Positions 8,426-16,705 of a stretch of DNA of 64,000 nucleotides are shown here, piece by piece. A program made the position numbers and the translations under genes. The stretch's first letter is position 1. Every line of letters starts with the position of its first letter. Origin of the DNA: Nostoc sp. HK-01 (lineage in GTDB: Bacteria > Cyanobacteriota > Cyanobacteriia > Cyanobacteriales > Nostocaceae); assembly GCA_003990705.1 (NCBI GenBank), contig AP018320.1, positions 186,001 to 250,000 on the forward strand, given 5' to 3'. The notes below the pieces were generated by a model, which worked only from the letters and a program-made list of their open reading frames with translations, made no database searches and had not been told where the DNA came from.

Positions 8426-8998
8426 ATGCCACAGATTACAATAACCCAGCAACTGCGGTCAGTCGAAATCGACTTCTACAACTACGAGATTTACGACGGA
8501 CAAAAGCTCATCGCCCGAATCACTTATGATCACAAAGACTTAACGCAACCTTGGGTAGTCGAGGTGAACAACCAAGAAGTATTCCGTCGTGCTTGGTGGC
8601 AGAAATGCTTTGACGATATTTCTTGGTACTACAAAAAAGGCACTCTGCCGGTACAACAAGAAGAAATCCCAGCCGCTACAACAGGCAACGAAATCATGTG
8701 CGAAGTCGCCCGTTATTGTGAGATTTTCGGCTTGGAAATATCAGACGACGACAGTATTTATCGTGACGGACAAAAGCTAGGTCAAGTCGGTTGTACGAAT
8801 GGTCAATTGTGGTACATCAGGGCTTCTTCAAATCATCGGCAGAATGTTGCTTCAGCTAGAAATGCGGTAGTTGCATTGTCTGGGGTACAGCCGATATTCT
8901 TCGAGAGTCTGATGGATAAACCGTTTGATCAAATAACTTCTGAAGAATTGCTGATGTTAGGTGAATACGAGCCAGTGCAGGAGTTGGTTGCGGCGTAG
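8426..8998 (+). CDS. Conserved protein of unknown function (paralogue of the 1-774 gene)
   Basis: A 190-residue protein. ATG 8426 is chosen because GGAG lies nine bases before it and because similarity to the protein at 1-774 begins there; the longer frame from 8318 would run through the hairpin. It has two halves: FYNYEIYDGQKLIARITYDH with FRRAWWQKCFDDISWYYKKG, and NEIMCEVARYCEIFGLEISDDD with LGQVGCTNGQLWYI. Each half has an aromatic-rich beta pattern, so an internal duplication is possible. Family not recognised, and no signal peptide or membrane segment is seen. Confidence 0.75.
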   Translation: MPQITITQQLRSVEIDFYNYEIYDGQKLIARITYDHKDLTQPWVVEVNNQEVFRRAWWQKCFDDISWYYKKGTLPVQQEEIPAATTGNEIMCEVARYCEIFGLEISDDDSIYRDGQKLGQVGCTNGQLWYIRASSNHRQNVASARNAVVALSGVQPIFFESLMDKPFDQITSEELLMLGEYEPVQELVAA

Positions 8999-9006
8999 TC
9001 AAGAAA

Positions 9007-9043
9007 AAGGGCGATTGTGTACTCTCCAAGCAATCGCCTCCGT
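9007..9043 (+). terminator. Hairpin after the 8426 gene
   Basis: GGCGATTG and CAATCGCC form an inverted repeat with a loop of about 15 bases just after the stop codon at 8998. It is similar in form to hairpins at 8359 and 9705, so these are a recurring local element. Confidence 0.4.
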
Positions 9044-9070
9044 TCCAGATTGTTATCAAGATTTTTAATC

Positions 9071-9133
9071 ATGGCACAAATCAGAATACAAGGTGAATCT
9101 TGTTCAAAAATGACTTACCAGTACAATGAATGA
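9071..9133 (+). pseudogene. 5' fragment of a paralogue of the 9774 gene
   Basis: The segment ATCATGGCACA with its leader (TATCAAGA-TTT-ATC) matches the start of the gene at 9774. Translation gives MAQIRIQGESC and then loses similarity at about 9104 before a TGA. The break coincides with the 3' end of the oppositely oriented GNAT gene, so that gene probably arrived by insertion into this copy. Confidence 0.45.
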
Positions 9134-9580
9134 CTGTTGATCATTCTGTGCCGAAAATGATTGAACTCTGACAAATCCAGCTTTTTGCCATGCTCGGAGC
9201 GCACGTTGATTAAATGCTGCGATTGTAATGCGTAAAAATTGAGGGTTGAAAGTTAAACGAGCAAATTCCAGGACATCTGCAATATACATCTGTCCTTTCC
9301 CCTGCCCTGTCAGGTCAGGGCGTACTCCCAAACCAATGTCAATTGCTTCCATTTGATAATTGCCTCCTGGCACTTGGGCTTCTTTACCAAAGCAGCAAAA
9401 GGCAACCAGTTCATCACGGTCGAGAATGCTGTAGTAAGCGTTTTGAGGATCTACAAAATACTCAATCAGGTTCGGGTCAGATGTAGAGTTATACATTTGG
9501 TACGGTGGCTCGTAATGCCAGTTTGTCAGTTTTTCGGCATTAGTCACATTCATCGGTTCAAAGTGGAAGTGCATTGACAT
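9104..9580 (-). CDS. GNAT-family N-acetyltransferase
   Basis: A 158-residue acetyltransferase, unrelated in detail to the one at 7629. The acetyl-CoA binding loop is TGQGKG (residues 91-96) after the strand IDIGLGVRPDL. The downstream RALRAWQKAGF is the usual GNAT C-terminal motif. The early WHYEPPYQMYN segment and the IEYF/DRDELVAFCCFG block are seen in cytoplasmic RimJ/RimL-like acetyltransferases, so a protein or small-amine substrate is possible. It is read against its neighbours, with no operon partner. Confidence 0.88.
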   Translation of the reverse strand: MSMHFHFEPMNVTNAEKLTNWHYEPPYQMYNSTSDPNLIEYFVDPQNAYYSILDRDELVAFCCFGKEAQVPGGNYQMEAIDIGLGVRPDLTGQGKGQMYIADVLEFARLTFNPQFLRITIAAFNQRALRAWQKAGFVRVQSFSAQNDQQSFIVLVSHF

Positions 9581-9704
9581 ACTCCCAATTGCTCACCCGG
9601 TCTTGATGCTAAAAGTATACTTGAGTCTGGCAATTGATGACTTTGAATTGAATCAAAACAGCTTTGCAAAAGTTTTGTGTTAATCGCGGCGTAGTTTGAG
9701 GGAA

Positions 9705-9737
9705 AAAGGCGATTGCAGGTTCTCTATGCGATCGCCC
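9705..9737 (+). repeat. Hairpin upstream of the 9774 gene
   Basis: AGGCGATTGCA and TGCGATCGCC form an imperfect stem about 35 bases before the start codon. It is the third member of the local hairpin set (8359, 9007). Confidence 0.4.
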
Positions 9738-9773
9738 CAAACCTAAATACTGTCATCAAGACATTTGTTTATC

Positions 9774-10106
9774 ATGGCACACTTAACGATACACGATTCG
9801 GACTGCTTGCCTGAAGGGTCAACGCATAAAATTCTGCTGCCTCCAGAAGATTCAAATGCAGAGATATTGGAAATCCCTGGCTACAAGCTGGTCTATTGCA
9901 ATGGCGCGTGTCCAAGGGTTTATCGGGCTTATAAAGGTGATTCAATGCTAGGTCTGGTTTTCGAGCATCTCACCCACTGGTCAAATGCTGTAGATAACAT
10001 TCGGCATCAAGAACCTTTGACTGCGGCGATCACATTAGATGAGTTCATGCAAGCAGCTGGGGTCATCAGGAAAGCAAAGGAAGAGCATCTGGGGGCTGTG
10101 GCTTAG
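9774..10106 (+). CDS. Small conserved protein of unknown function
   Basis: A 110-residue soluble protein, start ATG 9774. An in-frame ATG at 9765 is possible, but the second ATG matches the paralogous fragment at 9071. No known domain is recognised. Visible features are an acidic, Pro-rich N-terminal half (LPPEDSNAEILEIPGYKL), a CNGAC pair of cysteines near residue 42, and a helical C-terminus with EEH. A hairpin (10135-10168) follows the stop. Confidence 0.6.
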   Translation: MAHLTIHDSDCLPEGSTHKILLPPEDSNAEILEIPGYKLVYCNGACPRVYRAYKGDSMLGLVFEHLTHWSNAVDNIRHQEPLTAAITLDEFMQAAGVIRKAKEEHLGAVA

Positions 10107-10217
10107 GAAAGGCTCAGATTTAGCAACTTGTAGGAGGCAATTACACTTGTAACCAAGGATAATTGCCTGCCATATTGTTAGTAAATCTGAGTTGAGTGAG
10201 CTACTACCAAAGAATGG

Positions 10218-10243
10218 GAACAGCTAAGGAGCATTAGCCGTTC
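10218..10243. repeat. Dyad repeat copy 1
   Basis: GAACAGCTAA, a 6-bp spacer, then TTAGCCGTTC. It is one of three copies with the same arm and spacer length. Confidence 0.65.
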
Positions 10244-10367
10244 AGATGATGGGGTGTTATCAGCAGCTTACTTGAAAGCTATGTGATGTGTCTAGCTTTT
10301 TCCGCTTCTGTCCTAATGCGGTAACTAATCCTATTTTTCTGGCATTTTTTAGCTAGACAATAAAAAA

Positions 10368-10393
10368 GAACACCTAATAAGTGTTAGCTATTC
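10368..10393. repeat. Dyad repeat copy 2
   Basis: GAACACCTAA, a 6-bp spacer, then TTAGCTATTC. Arms are less well matched than in the other two copies. Confidence 0.6.
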
Positions 10394-10512
10394 CTAAGGA
10401 ATATTTCTATTAGTTGCAGCATAAGAGACAATTATGAATCTGACCTATACCTTTAGATGGATTAATAGCGATTACTCAACAATTCTGATTAGCTATTACT
10501 GCCTAGAAATGA

Positions 10513-10538
10513 GAACAGCTAAAGAGAGTTAGCTGTTC
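10513..10538. repeat. Dyad repeat copy 3
   Basis: GAACAGCTAA, a 6-bp spacer, then TTAGCTGTTC: a perfect dyad. Flanking bases upstream (AGCTA-T/C-TAC) also resemble those before copy 1, so the repeat unit is longer than the dyad. Confidence 0.65.
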
Positions 10539-10742
10539 TGGCAGAAGTGTTCCTTTGTTACAAGCTAATGGATAGTTAAGTAGGATGCCCTCTGCCACTA
10601 GTAGTATGAATTTTATCTATCCTAGTACTGATGTCATTCAGCAGTTCTACCAGATAACAGCAGGTTTCCAGAAGTCAAAATAATGCTCAGAAAACAATTA
10701 TGTTTTGGGATTTTTCCTGGAATTGTCCAAGGAGCGTGAAAT

Positions 10743-10958
10743 ATGGAACCGAGCGAAATACTCAAGACATTCAATAGCTGCTACGTCCAACTTCAGGCGA
10801 TCGCTCAAGATGCTCAATGGCTGGCATTAGCAAATCGTGGTGATGTTGATCCAGAGATGAAAACACATTTAGGTGATGTACTGCATTATCTGGGGGAAGC
10901 TATGGACTGTATTGAACCGTTTGTGGAAAATACTAATGATCAGGGAGTGCAAATTTGA
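10743..10958 (+). CDS. Small hypothetical protein
   Basis: A 71-residue acidic helical protein; AAGGAGCGTGAAAT precedes its ATG, a good ribosome site. The helices (SEILKTFNSCYVQLQAIAQDAQ, EMKTHLGDVLHYLGEAMDCIEPF) suggest a small four-helix or coiled fold. It overlaps the next gene by four bases, so the two are probably co-translated. No family recognised. Confidence 0.6.
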   Translation: MEPSEILKTFNSCYVQLQAIAQDAQWLALANRGDVDPEMKTHLGDVLHYLGEAMDCIEPFVENTNDQGVQI

Positions 10959-11185
10959 AATTCTACTTGAAAGATGTATCTTCAAAATTACCCCCGTGGG
11001 CAACCATCACATCACAAACCCTAAACTTGGTAGAGCTAGAAATCAACGAGCATCACCCCGATTTTCAACCGCTCATCAATGGATTGGCTAGGGAGATTCA
11101 GCCGGGGGTGGTTGGGGTGAAGTCGGCTGATTTGTGTTCGGCTTTAGTCGATAGATGTGGGGATAGTAATTGCGTTCTCGTGTAG
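10955..11185 (+). CDS. Small hypothetical protein, TTG start
   Basis: A 76-residue ORF that begins with TTG overlapping the stop of the previous gene (TTGA). No other start is near and the reading is coupled. The product (LPPWATITSQTLNLVELEINEHHPDFQPLI) has no recognised domain. A hairpin at 11189-11220 right after the stop marks the end of this two-gene unit. Confidence 0.5.
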   Translation: MKFYLKDVSSKLPPWATITSQTLNLVELEINEHHPDFQPLINGLAREIQPGVVGVKSADLCSALVDRCGDSNCVLV

Positions 11186-11188
11186 AAA

Positions 11189-11220
11189 GGGCAAGTATTT
11201 AAAAGAACAAACACTTGCCC
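11189..11220 (+). terminator. Hairpin after small two-gene unit
   Basis: GGGCAAGT (11189-11196) pairs with ACTTGCCC (11213-11220). There is no strong T tract, so terminator function is uncertain. Confidence 0.4.
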
Positions 11221-11238
11221 GGAAAACGAAATTACTAA

Positions 11239-11526
11239 CTAACTGATGATGCCATACTTTGATATCCCTACTTTTTCTCGGCTGGGGACAGGTCGGGATC
11301 TTAACCGAACCGTGGGTTTAACTCTAGGTTGCGAATTCGGCTGCTGTTGTCCTAAATAGTCAATAAGTTCTGCCCCACTTAGCTTTCTCACGGATGTGTG
11401 GGGTCGAATTGGCTGTAAATTCTCATTTAAGGAGCAAGAGTCATCGCTGGTTTTTCTGTAGACATAACTAGGGCTGATGCCTGGAATGCGGAAGTAGTCG
11501 CCTGTTTGAAGTTCTTGGAATGTCAT
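11239..11526 (-). CDS. Conserved cyanobacterial hypothetical protein
   Basis: 95 residues from the ATG at 11526. Upstream in-frame codons to 11631 look non-coding. The N-terminal half has the pattern MTFQELQTGDYFRIPG-x-SPSYVYRK, seen in short cyanobacterial proteins of unknown role. The C-terminal tail is basic (RPVPSREK, RLRSR), which may bind nucleic acid. Confidence 0.6.
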   Translation of the reverse strand: MTFQELQTGDYFRIPGISPSYVYRKTSDDSCSLNENLQPIRPHTSVRKLSGAELIDYLGQQQPNSQPRVKPTVRLRSRPVPSREKVGISKYGIIS

Positions 11527-12100
11527 AAAAACGACTTCAACTACTGAACTAGTACACATTACCTTACACTCGAATTTCTTGCAATCAGAATGGATTACAG
11601 AATGTAAGAGCGAATTAAATGCAGATGTCAAAGAAATTTTGAAATTATTATCTGGTGGCAGTTCTCAAATATAGTTTCAAGATTCAGTAATAGTTCACTA
11701 ATAATTTCTCAAAATCGTAACTAACCACCGTAAATCCGTTTCTCAAAACCTATCCACTCTTTCTCCCGTAACAAATACTTTTGAATTTTTCCAGTGCTAG
11801 TTTTTGGCAGAGTAGTAAACTCAATTGTTGTTGGGCATTTAAATGCAGCAATTTGATGGCGACAAAATTGAATTAATTCTTGTTCTGTAACTTGCGCGTT
11901 TTCTTTGAGAGTAACAAAGGCTTTTGGTACTTCTCCACGTTTGGCATGAGGCACAGCAATCACGGCACACTCTAACACAGCCTCATGACGGTAAAGACAT
12001 TGTTCAACTTCTATACTGGAGACATTTTCGCCATTAGTAATAATGATATCTTTCATGCGATCGCGCACCTCAATATAACCGTCAGGGTGCATAACTGCTA

Positions 12101-12109
12101 AATCACCAC
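12101..12109. repeat. 9-bp target duplication, left (IS copy 1)
   Basis: AATCACCAC, identical to 13177-13185 on the other side of the IS. Confidence 0.9.
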
Positions 12110-13176
12110 GGCGTTGTTGCATGAAAAAGGAAGATGGTAAATTAGACTCATTATGTGTTTCTGCTCAAGCCTCAACCTGACGATGAAGACGAAAGCCCAG
12201 TATAAAGTTCGGAATTGGAACGCTTATGATGCGGCACTCAAGCAACGAGGCAGTATAACCTTCTGGGTGAATGAAGAAGTAATCGAGCAGTGGTGCAACC
12301 AGCAGAAAACTGGGAGAAAGGGAGCATCAAATTACTACTCTGATGTGGCGATTGCCACAATGGGGACTATTCAATCGGTGTTTAACTTGCCTGGACGGCA
12401 AGCGGAGGGTTTCTTAGAATCACTGTTTATGTTGATGGGAATTGAGTTACAAGTCCCGGATCACTCTACCTTATGCCGACGTTTAAGCAAGTTGTCGGTG
12501 AAACTGCCAGTAGTGCCAAAAGACAAGGCGGTTCATGTTGTAGTGGATTCAACTGGGGTAAAAGTTTATGGTGAAGGCGAGTGGAAAGTCCGCACACATG
12601 GGGTTGGTAAACGACGGACATGGCGCAAGTTGCACCTAGGAGTTGATGAGAACAGTGGTGAAATTCTGGGTGCGGTGGTAACTACTAATGATCTGGCTGA
12701 TTGTGAAGTGCTAACAGACATATTAGAGCAGATTTCACAGCCGATAGAGCAAGTCTCTGGGGATGGTGGCTATGACACAAAAGGTTGTTACGACACCATT
12801 TCACAACAAGGGGCGAAAGCCACTATTCCACCACGTAGCAACGCCAAAATGCAGCAAACACATCCTCATTCCCAGCCCCATCCCAGAGATGAAAATCTGC
12901 GAAGGGTGAACCAAGTTGGACGTAAACAATGGAAACAAGAAAGCGGATATCATCGCCGTTCTTTATCTGAAACTGCTATCTTTCGGCTCAAAACCATCTT
13001 TGGTGGCAAGTTGAGACGACGCTTTTTTGACAACCAGGCTGTGGAGTTGTTTTTGCAATGTGCTGCCTTGAATCGCATGATCCAGCTAGGTAAACCTGAT
13101 TCTTATAAAGTCGAAGATTAATTCCTCTCCTTACTTCGGATTGGTGTGTCTTTTTTTTCTTTCATGCAACAAAGCC
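12110..13176 (+). mobile_element. IS5-family (IS903-type) insertion sequence, copy 1
   Basis: About 1067 bp. Ends are GGCGTTGTTGCATGAAA at left and the complement of GGCTTTGTTGCATGAAA at right. The GGCTTTGTTG end and the 9-bp duplication are hallmarks of the IS903 subgroup of IS5. Confidence 0.9.
12183..13121 (+). CDS. IS5/IS903-type transposase, copy 1
   Basis: 312 residues from MKTKAQYK, the same start as in the two other copies. The longer frame from 12153 is not conserved. DDE residues are visible in VVVDSTGVKVYG, SGDGGYDTKG and RRSLSETAIFRLK. It differs from copies 2 and 3 at many positions (for example QQ-HPHSQPHPRDEN instead of NTQAPPYPRDEN), so it is an older or separate lineage. The reading frame is intact. 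Confidence 0.92.
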   Translation: MKTKAQYKVRNWNAYDAALKQRGSITFWVNEEVIEQWCNQQKTGRKGASNYYSDVAIATMGTIQSVFNLPGRQAEGFLESLFMLMGIELQVPDHSTLCRRLSKLSVKLPVVPKDKAVHVVVDSTGVKVYGEGEWKVRTHGVGKRRTWRKLHLGVDENSGEILGAVVTTNDLADCEVLTDILEQISQPIEQVSGDGGYDTKGCYDTISQQGAKATIPPRSNAKMQQTHPHSQPHPRDENLRRVNQVGRKQWKQESGYHRRSLSETAIFRLKTIFGGKLRRRFFDNQAVELFLQCAALNRMIQLGKPDSYKVED

Positions 13177-13185
13177 AATCACCAC
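13177..13185. repeat. 9-bp target duplication, right (IS copy 1)
   Basis: AATCACCAC, the partner of 12101-12109. Confidence 0.9.
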
Positions 13186-14557
13186 TATGAAACCACCCGC
13201 CACGAAATGCTCTTTCTGTGGCTTCTGAGTCGTTATGATAGCCTGTCATCACCATATTTCCGCGCATCACCACCTCTCCCATTGTTTTTCCATCTGCCGG
13301 AACATCATTCATATATAGATCCACAACTCGCAAACCATCGGCACTAATATAAGGTACGCCTTGACGTGCCATCAGTTGTGCGCGGTTTTCGCTGTTCAAA
13401 TTATTCCAGTCTGATTGATATTCGCAAACTGTATAAGGGCCATAAACTTCTGTTAAACCATAAACATGAATAATTTTTGCACCAATTTTAGTAATTTTTT
13501 CGATTAATGTTGGTGATGGTGGCGCACCTGCTGTAGTAATAGTTAAAGGTTTTTCTAAAGATTGTGGACAATCTGAATGATTTATGAGAGAAATTAAAAC
13601 TACAGGCGCAGCATTTAAATGAGTTACTCCATGTTGTTGAATTAACTTCCAGATATTAGCAGGGTTAAACTTACGCAAACAAATATGAGTACCACCAATA
13701 GCAGTTACCGCCCAAGTAAAACACCAACCATTGCAGTGAAACATGGGTAAAGTCCACAGATAAACTGACTCAGATGTTAACGTTGTCTCAATGATTTCGC
13801 CTAAACAGTTAAGGTATGCGCCACGATGAGAGTACATTACGCCTTTGGGTTTACCAGAAGTTCCGCTAGTATAATTAATAGAAATTGTTTCCATCTCATC
13901 GGTAATTATCCAAGATAAAGGATGAGATTGGCCTATTTGGAGAAATGCTTCATAATCTTCTCCATCTATCAGTTCAAATCCTTCAATATCAGTAATATTA
14001 ATTATCTGTTTAACAGTTTCTAGACTATTTTGAATAGGTCGAATGATATTAGCTAACTCTGTATCAACAAAGAGGAATTTAGCACCACAATCATTCAAGA
14101 TATAAGCAACTTCTTGGGGAGCTAAACGGGTATTAATAGATACGAGAACACCACCTGCTAAAGGCACTGCAAAATGGGCTTCTAGCATGGACGGAGTATT
14201 AAAACAAAAAAAAGCGACTCGCTCTCCTTTTTTCAATCCTGCTTGACGCAGTGCAGAGGCTAAATAATTTATCCGCTCGGCAAATTCGCTGTATGTGAAG
14301 TGTTTTTGATTATATGTAATAGCAATTTTATGATTATAGACTTTAGCATTACGCTGAATAAAAGTTAGAGGTGTAAGGATGCTGCGCTCAACTGCTCCAT
14401 GATTCATGGCTAATAGCAAGTTAATATTTACTGCATGAGCATACCATACGCTTATGCGGCTAATATCTCTGTTTACCAGTCTTCAAAAAACTTATGAAGT
14501 TTCTATATTTCCAATTTGAATTAAAACAAAGTAGCAAACACAATCTTAATTTTTGAT

Positions 14558-15448
14558 ATGCCGACTAAACCTCACGATCAGTTTGCCAAACAGTTTCTCA
14601 AAGAATTATTGTCCCCTTTGGGGGAAGTAAGCACTAATCAAGAAGTTACCGATGAAACAAGGTTTGTTGATGTTCTATTTTCTGCAACACCAAACTCTAC
14701 TGCTGATGCTGACACTTTAGGATTATTGGGCAGAATTGCCTTATTAAATACAGCACTGCTAGAACCATTTCGTAATCAGCCAAGTTTCTCCGAAGTGCGT
14801 AGTTGCCTTCAAAAATTGTTTACAGTAATTGCTGACGCGCAACGTCAGGCTAATCGGGAAGACACAACAATAGCGGAAAATGATTTACCAAGGCTATGGA
14901 TTCTGTCGCCAAGTGCCTCACAAACTCTGCTTCAAGCTTTTGGGGCTACACTAGATTTAGACAATTGGCCTAACGGGGTGTATTTTCTGCCCGAAGGAGA
15001 GCGAGGAGCAATAGTTGCGATTAATCAACTACCCTCAACTCCAGACACGCTTTGGTTTCGGCTGTTGGGTCGGGGAAAGGTTCAGCAACTTGCTGTCAGT
15101 GAACTTGTAGCACTACCAACAGAAAACCGCTTGCGTCGCAATGTGTTGGAGATAATTTACAGATGGCGTATCAGTGTAATGGCACAACCAGAGTTAACCC
15201 AAGATGACGAGGAGCTAATTATGAACTTAACCCAAGCTTACGAAGAAGCCAGGGCTGCTGCTGTACTTGAAGGTGTGCAACAAGAACGCCGCCAAGTTGT
15301 AGAAAATTTGTTGCGATTTCGGTTTGGGGAAGTGGATGATGAACTAGCAACAGTTGTTAATGGTTTACTACAGTTATCTCCAGAAGAATTTACTCCTTTG
15401 TGTCTGCAATTGAACCGTGAAGAACTATTAGCAAGATTTACGCAGTAG
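14558..15448 (+). CDS. PD-(D/E)XK nuclease-type protein of the Rpn/DUF4351 group
   Basis: 296 residues. The start MPTKPHDQFAKQFL and the EVTDETRFVDVLF segment (near residues 27-40) fit the PD-(D/E)XK fold of the Rpn/PDDEXK family transposase-like proteins common in cyanobacteria. The C-terminus (LLRFRFGEVDDELATVVNGLLQLSPEEF) fits DUF4351. These proteins are thought to be DNA nucleases linked to recombination (family knowledge). The gene stands alone between the interrupted synthetase and small unknowns. A terminator follows. Confidence 0.78.
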   Translation: MPTKPHDQFAKQFLKELLSPLGEVSTNQEVTDETRFVDVLFSATPNSTADADTLGLLGRIALLNTALLEPFRNQPSFSEVRSCLQKLFTVIADAQRQANREDTTIAENDLPRLWILSPSASQTLLQAFGATLDLDNWPNGVYFLPEGERGAIVAINQLPSTPDTLWFRLLGRGKVQQLAVSELVALPTENRLRRNVLEIIYRWRISVMAQPELTQDDEELIMNLTQAYEEARAAAVLEGVQQERRQVVENLLRFRFGEVDDELATVVNGLLQLSPEEFTPLCLQLNREELLARFTQ

Positions 15449-15489
15449 AAGAGATTTCCAGTTTTCGAGACAACTTATCAAGTTCAGAG

Positions 15490-15517
15490 GCGGTTTGTTA
15501 ACAGCAGACCGCTTTTT
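15490..15517 (+). terminator. Intrinsic terminator of the Rpn-like gene
   Basis: GCGGTTTG pairs with CAGACCGC over a 7-nt loop, followed by TTTTT. A second hairpin (AAGCGATCAC...GTGATCGCTT) lies at about 15573-15609. Confidence 0.7.
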
Positions 15518-15723
15518 GATTGCCAAAAATTAAGTCTAGGTAGCATTCAACTACAAAGTTGTTCTAAAAACTCAAGCGATCACTGTTTCATTTATAACGT
15601 GATCGCTTAAGAAAATAAAATCGATTCAACTCCAAAATTTTTGCACAAATAGTATTGCTACGCCAAGTCTAAATCGAAAGTTGGTGTTCAGCAATTAACA
15701 ATTAAACTTCAACCATCAAAAAT

Positions 15724-15924
15724 ATGAAAACCAAAACCAGCACTAAAAAGTCTGCTGATAATTCCAATGCTTGTCTGCTGTTTCTCAAGAACAGAGGAGG
15801 AAAGGCTAGATTGTCAGAACTAACTTTTAGCCAGACTGTGATTCAAGATTTGATAACCAAGGAGATAGCCAAGGTGAAGAATACAGGCGCAGGTTACTAT
15901 CTCGAACTGGAGAAAGAGCAATGA
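15724..15924 (+). CDS. Small protein, possible winged-helix fold
   Basis: 66 residues. After a basic, Lys/Thr-rich N-tail, the segment ACLLFLKNRGGKARLSELTFSQTVIQDLI and the beta hairpin VKNTGAGYYLEL look like a compact winged helix-turn-helix. It overlaps the next gene by four bases (ATGA), the first of three nested small genes. No family name is supported. Confidence 0.55.
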   Translation: MKTKTSTKKSADNSNACLLFLKNRGGKARLSELTFSQTVIQDLITKEIAKVKNTGAGYYLELEKEQ

Positions 15925-16181
15925 AATTAAATCCTGTTTTTGAACCAAAAACTCTCAACCATTCTAAAGTTTATCTGATTGATGGAACTCAATATAGATA
16001 TGTGCGAACAGAGAGTAGTGGAAAGAGCATTAAGTATGTGTTTTCTCCACTGCCAAACCAACGAAAGTCATCTGAAATTTCTTTGAACTCCACAAAATTA
16101 GGCATCAAATGTCAGGAAATAGAGGGGATGACTTATGAACCTCCAAAAGAGCAAATTGTAGTACAAATGGGGTTGCTGTGA
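15921..16181 (+). CDS. Small hypothetical protein
   Basis: 86 residues, ATGA overlap with the genes on both sides. The sequence is beta-rich (KVYLIDGTQYRYVRTESSGKS) with no known motif. Gene context: a micro-operon of three proteins with the possible winged-helix protein. Confidence 0.5.
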   Translation: MKLNPVFEPKTLNHSKVYLIDGTQYRYVRTESSGKSIKYVFSPLPNQRKSSEISLNSTKLGIKCQEIEGMTYEPPKEQIVVQMGLL

Positions 16182-16369
16182 TGTCGATACATAAGCCACC
16201 TGTTGTTAAACATCCTGTGAGTTTTCAAAAAGGTAGTTCTAAAAAAATAGTCTACCGAGTTATCCGAAATATTCAACAAATCAAAAATAACCAACCAGTA
16301 GGCACAGCTAGAATCAACAAACAAATATACATGGTCAAAAAATCCGGTATTGGTTGGGTTGTTGTATAA
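16178..16369 (+). CDS. Small basic hypothetical protein
   Basis: 63 residues, very basic, last of the three overlapping genes. The core (KKIVYRVIRNIQQIKNNQPVGTARINKQIYMVKKSGIG, split here for description) suggests a small beta-barrel or nucleic-acid binding fold, which is inference only. Confidence 0.5.
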   Translation: MMSIHKPPVVKHPVSFQKGSSKKIVYRVIRNIQQIKNNQPVGTARINKQIYMVKKSGIGWVVV

Positions 16370-16456
16370 GTCTGTTCTGGAATTAAGAAAGCGTTGCTTC
16401 TTAAGTAATCAGTAAAATGCTTCGCTAGTTTTGAGTGAAAATTTGAGGGATGAAAA

Positions 16457-16705
16457 ATGATACAAACAATTACTTCCAACGAAACATTTTGGCGAAATGC
16501 TGTAATTCAAATACTTGACTTTACTAAACTAAATAAAACACGAATTCGGTTCAAGGTTCAGTTAAAGAATAGCACTAAAAGTGTGGCTCCCAAATGGGCT
16601 GATGTGCTTAAGGCTGAAAATGCTGAAGCATTTTCAGCCTTGGTTAAAAAACAGCTTACTAGTCCCAAGTCTGAGAATCAAGAACAAGAGACAGCACTCT
16701 CTTGA
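16457..16705 (+). CDS. Small hypothetical protein
   Basis: 82 residues. The middle (NKTRIRFKVQLKNSTKSVAPKWADVLKAENAEAFSALV) has no recognised family. AGGGATGAAAA precedes the ATG. Its 3' end overlaps the convergent serine hydrolase pseudogene by 28 bases. Confidence 0.5.
   Translation: MIQTITSNETFWRNAVIQILDFTKLNKTRIRFKVQLKNSTKSVAPKWADVLKAENAEAFSALVKKQLTSPKSENQEQETALS

Larger units (their letters stand above)
10107..10742. other. Gene-free stretch with three repeated dyads
   Basis: No coding sequence is supported. After the hairpin AGGCAATTA...TAATTGCCT (10135-10168) come three similar 26-bp inverted repeats at 10218, 10368 and 10513, listed separately. The stretch could be a regulatory array or encode a structured RNA. 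Confidence 0.55.
11721..14407 (-). pseudogene. AMP-dependent acyl-CoA synthetase interrupted by IS
   Basis: The N-terminal part (14407 to 13177) and C-terminal part (12100 to 11721) rejoin exactly in frame when the IS and one 9-bp repeat are removed, giving 536 residues, full length for the family. It would activate a fatty or similar acid with ATP and ligate it to CoA. Visible motifs are the P-loop TSGTSGKPKG, the A5-like YGLTEVYGP, GGWFHSGD at the break, and the C-terminal RDRMKDIIITNGENVSS with the catalytic Lys segment KTSTGKIQK. A TTG at 14419 is an alternative start. Interrupted now, hence probably inactive, but the copy is otherwise undamaged, so the hit is recent. Confidence 0.88.
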
